From the NCBI RefSeq assembly GCF_958295425.1, contig NC_081145.1, positions 955,001-1,019,000 of the forward strand: DNA of 64,000 nucleotides, given 5' to 3'. This stretch comes from Solea solea. Lineage: Eukaryota; Chordata; Actinopteri; Pleuronectiformes; Soleidae. Below, piece by piece: positions 61,988 to 64,000 of the stretch. The translations under genes and the position numbers were made by a program. The stretch's first letter is position 1. Each line of letters starts with the position of its first letter. Below the pieces are notes generated by a model. It ran no database searches, was not told where the DNA came from, and saw nothing but the letters and a program-made list of their open reading frames with translations.

Positions 61988-63640
61988 GTGAGTAGAGTGT
62001 TAGAGTCAGTGTTGTTCTAATCACAGTCAGAGCAAAGATCCAGTGTTTCCTCAGTGAAGCTGTGAGAGCAGAATAGTGACAGGCTTCATGATTGGACACA
62101 AAGACACAGAGAGACAACAGTCGGCCAATCAGACGAGCCACGAGCTGCTGGTGATCATGTGATCACAGACTCGAGCCGAGCGCCTGACATGATGATGTTG
62201 TAGTTTGACTTTATCACTGATGATGTGAGTTTGGTGTGACTGCAGTCTGCTCTACACACACACACGTCTGTGGTTTGGCTTTTTGGACACAGTTCTTCCA
62301 TGAAGACCACTTGTGGTCACACGTGTCTAGACAGATTACTTCTGCCAGTTGTGAGCTGATGACACTGCTGGACATTTAAAAAGGGAAGTAAGCAGGACGT
62401 GTCTTTCATCTGCCACACCAAGTGTCCTTGGCCGTCCACCGCGTCCACGATGGTCAACGTCGCCCGTGTCTTTGTGCTTCTTCCAAAGATGTTGAACGGC
62501 ACACGTTGAAACCTGCGTCTGCTCTGAAGTCTTTGCTGATGTCGCTCAACGACCTTGTGTCTTGTTGCTCTTGTCAGTGTCGCCATAGTGTTTGACCTGT
62601 GACATGAAAACGTCTTCCACAACCTCACCTTGGTAGCAGAGTGTGGCTGTTGCTCATCCACTGTTCAGTCTTATTGGTGAATCAAACACCTGACTCTAAT
62701 CCTACAGAAGAACTGATGCTGGTCTGAAGGCAGAGGGCGCTCACACCAACTATTGTATACATTCAAAAATACACAGTTACTCTATGATCATCTAACATCA
62801 TCATCTAAACTATTAGTGTTTAGTGAATGAGTGAATGTAAAGTAAAGTGATGAATGTGAAGCAGCTCTGAACTGGACTGAAGTCTCTGCTGCTTCACTGA
62901 CTCACTGCTGTGACTCTGACTCTTCTCCTCTGTCGTCTTCTCTCAACTGTGACGTCACTTTTAACGTGGTCAGCTCGGTCCTGTCGTCCTGAACCTGTGA
63001 CATTGTGACGTGTGAACATTTCACATATTCACATATTCACAACTTCATTCTTTCCGAGGTGTCTTCCGTGCACGTGTGTGGGCTCTGTCTTCACAGAGGT
63101 TGACTGTAGCTGCACTATATACAGTACATTTTACTAATGTTTTATTTGACATCAGTATTATCACATGTACTCACTATAATATGATGTCATTGCTTTGACA
63201 TAGTCATTTAACATTTTCATTTTCAGGACGTTGTGATCGCTTTTGATGGGACTTTATTATGAAAACAGGAAATAGGACCACTTGGTTTGGACCTTTTGAG
63301 TAGAATGAACGTAAAGCAGAGAATATCGGCGCTCACATTTAGGAGCAGATGATTTGACCAGGAAGCCAAGTGACGGCTGACTTTGACCGCAGCACCAAAC
63401 TCCGTCATTTCATCATCTGAAATAACAATAGAATTTAAGAGCAACAGGAATTAAACAGATTCATCCATGTACAGTTTAATACAAACAAAGGTGGATGTAT
63501 ACACACACTCACAACAGTCGCAGTCAAACACATTGAGGAAAGGGAACAGCAAAACAACGACAAAAAAGAAAGAAAAGAAAAAAGGAACAATTGTTGGGGG
63601 TTGACTTTATGACAAGAACAAAGTCTAAGTGTTAAACTGT
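61988..63640. other. DNA downstream of the NLR exons, no gene recognised
   Basis: The minus-strand stretch 62661-62317 has patches reminiscent of a Tc1/mariner-type transposase (frame-shifted DISKDFRADAGFNVCRST), too weak to call. The remainder is unique sequence without a recognised exon. The expected terminal NLR exon is not seen. Confidence 0.5.
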
Positions 63641-63644
63641 AAGG

Positions 63645-64000
63645 ATTTACATTTAGAAGGTCAGCTCTAAGTGTACACAGAAGGCCAGTTTATCGCAACG
63701 GACAAGGGGAAGGCAGAAGCAATCAGGGAATGGTTCCAAGAACAGTTCTCCGACCCAGACGGGGAAGAGCTAGAACCATTCCTAGGAGAACCGAGACCCC
63801 TGGAAGCACTGATCACAGAGACGGAAGTGAGAAATGCCATAAAGACCCTTAACAACGGACCCTCAGTGGGGCCAGATGGAATTAGTAATGAACGATATAA
63901 GTATGGGAGTGATGTCATATCACCAATCATTGCCCCCATCATAAACTATGCCTTTGAACATCATCATCCAATCAAAGCTATTGGTCAAGGCACTTTGATA
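63645..64000 (+). mobile_element. LINE reverse-transcriptase N-terminal region, continues past the window
   Basis: An open frame from about 63,670 reads QFIATDKGKAEAIREWFQEQ, then TEVRNAIKTLNNGPSVGPDG and GQGTLI at the edge. The NAIKTLNNGxxxGPDGI box precedes the catalytic part of non-LTR reverse transcriptases. Clade not determined. Intact as far as seen. Confidence 0.7.

Noticed and set aside
62317..62661. A 114-residue minus-strand protein
   Set aside because: No domain recognised in that frame; weak Tc1-like patches in another frame suggest a decayed transposon, too uncertain to annotate.

Overview
The window looks like teleost fish nuclear DNA. Genes are split by GT..AG introns, CpG-rich promoters stand out from AT-rich flanks, CA/GT microsatellites are dense, and the transposable elements are typical of fish: V-type SINE, L2 LINEs, Sushi-ichi-like and other Ty3/Gypsy elements, Kolobok, hAT and EnSpm-like elements. 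An NLRC3-like gene fragment of the kind expanded in fish is also present. I cannot name the species.

Layout. 1-3.1 kb: end of a 43-bp tandem array and plain intergenic DNA. 3.1-3.8 kb: CpG-rich block that looks like a promoter. 4.0-5.5 kb: AT-rich degenerate repeats. 5.6-28.9 kb: a complete plus-strand kiaa0513 orthologue, with one non-coding and eleven coding exons and a 423-residue product. Its introns hold a 30-bp satellite, a hAT element carrying a V-SINE, a tRNA-derived SINE, an L2 LINE hit by a Kolobok element, a Harbinger-like MITE and several copies of a foldback MITE. 28.9-40.4 kb: intergenic repeats, including a Gypsy remnant, an antisense L2, 1 kb of ATATAC-type microsatellite and a 1-kb polypyrimidine tract. 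40.4-42.3 kb: 41-bp minisatellite. 42.4-43.4 kb: foxl1, single exon, minus strand. 44-48 kb: three more minisatellites and hairpins. 50.9-62.0 kb: exons of an NLRC3-like gene whose central FISNA/NACHT exon is missing. In its place lie half of a hAT element, a roughly 7.4-kb EnSpm-like transposon with two genes, and a Sushi-ichi-like pol fragment. 63.6-64 kb: the start of another LINE reverse transcriptase, cut by the window edge.

The host genes are KIAA0513 (a cytoplasmic adaptor-like protein with an SBF2-type domain), FOXL1 (a forkhead transcription factor) and an NLR. From memory, KIAA0513 and FOXL1 are neighbours on human 16q24.1, so their linkage here fits conserved synteny. Most other open frames lie inside microsatellites or satellites whose period is a multiple of three and are not genes. 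The best candidate for something little described is the EnSpm-like element at 51.9-59.4 kb: a zinc-finger transposase gene preceded, 11 nt upstream, by a multi-exon accessory gene.
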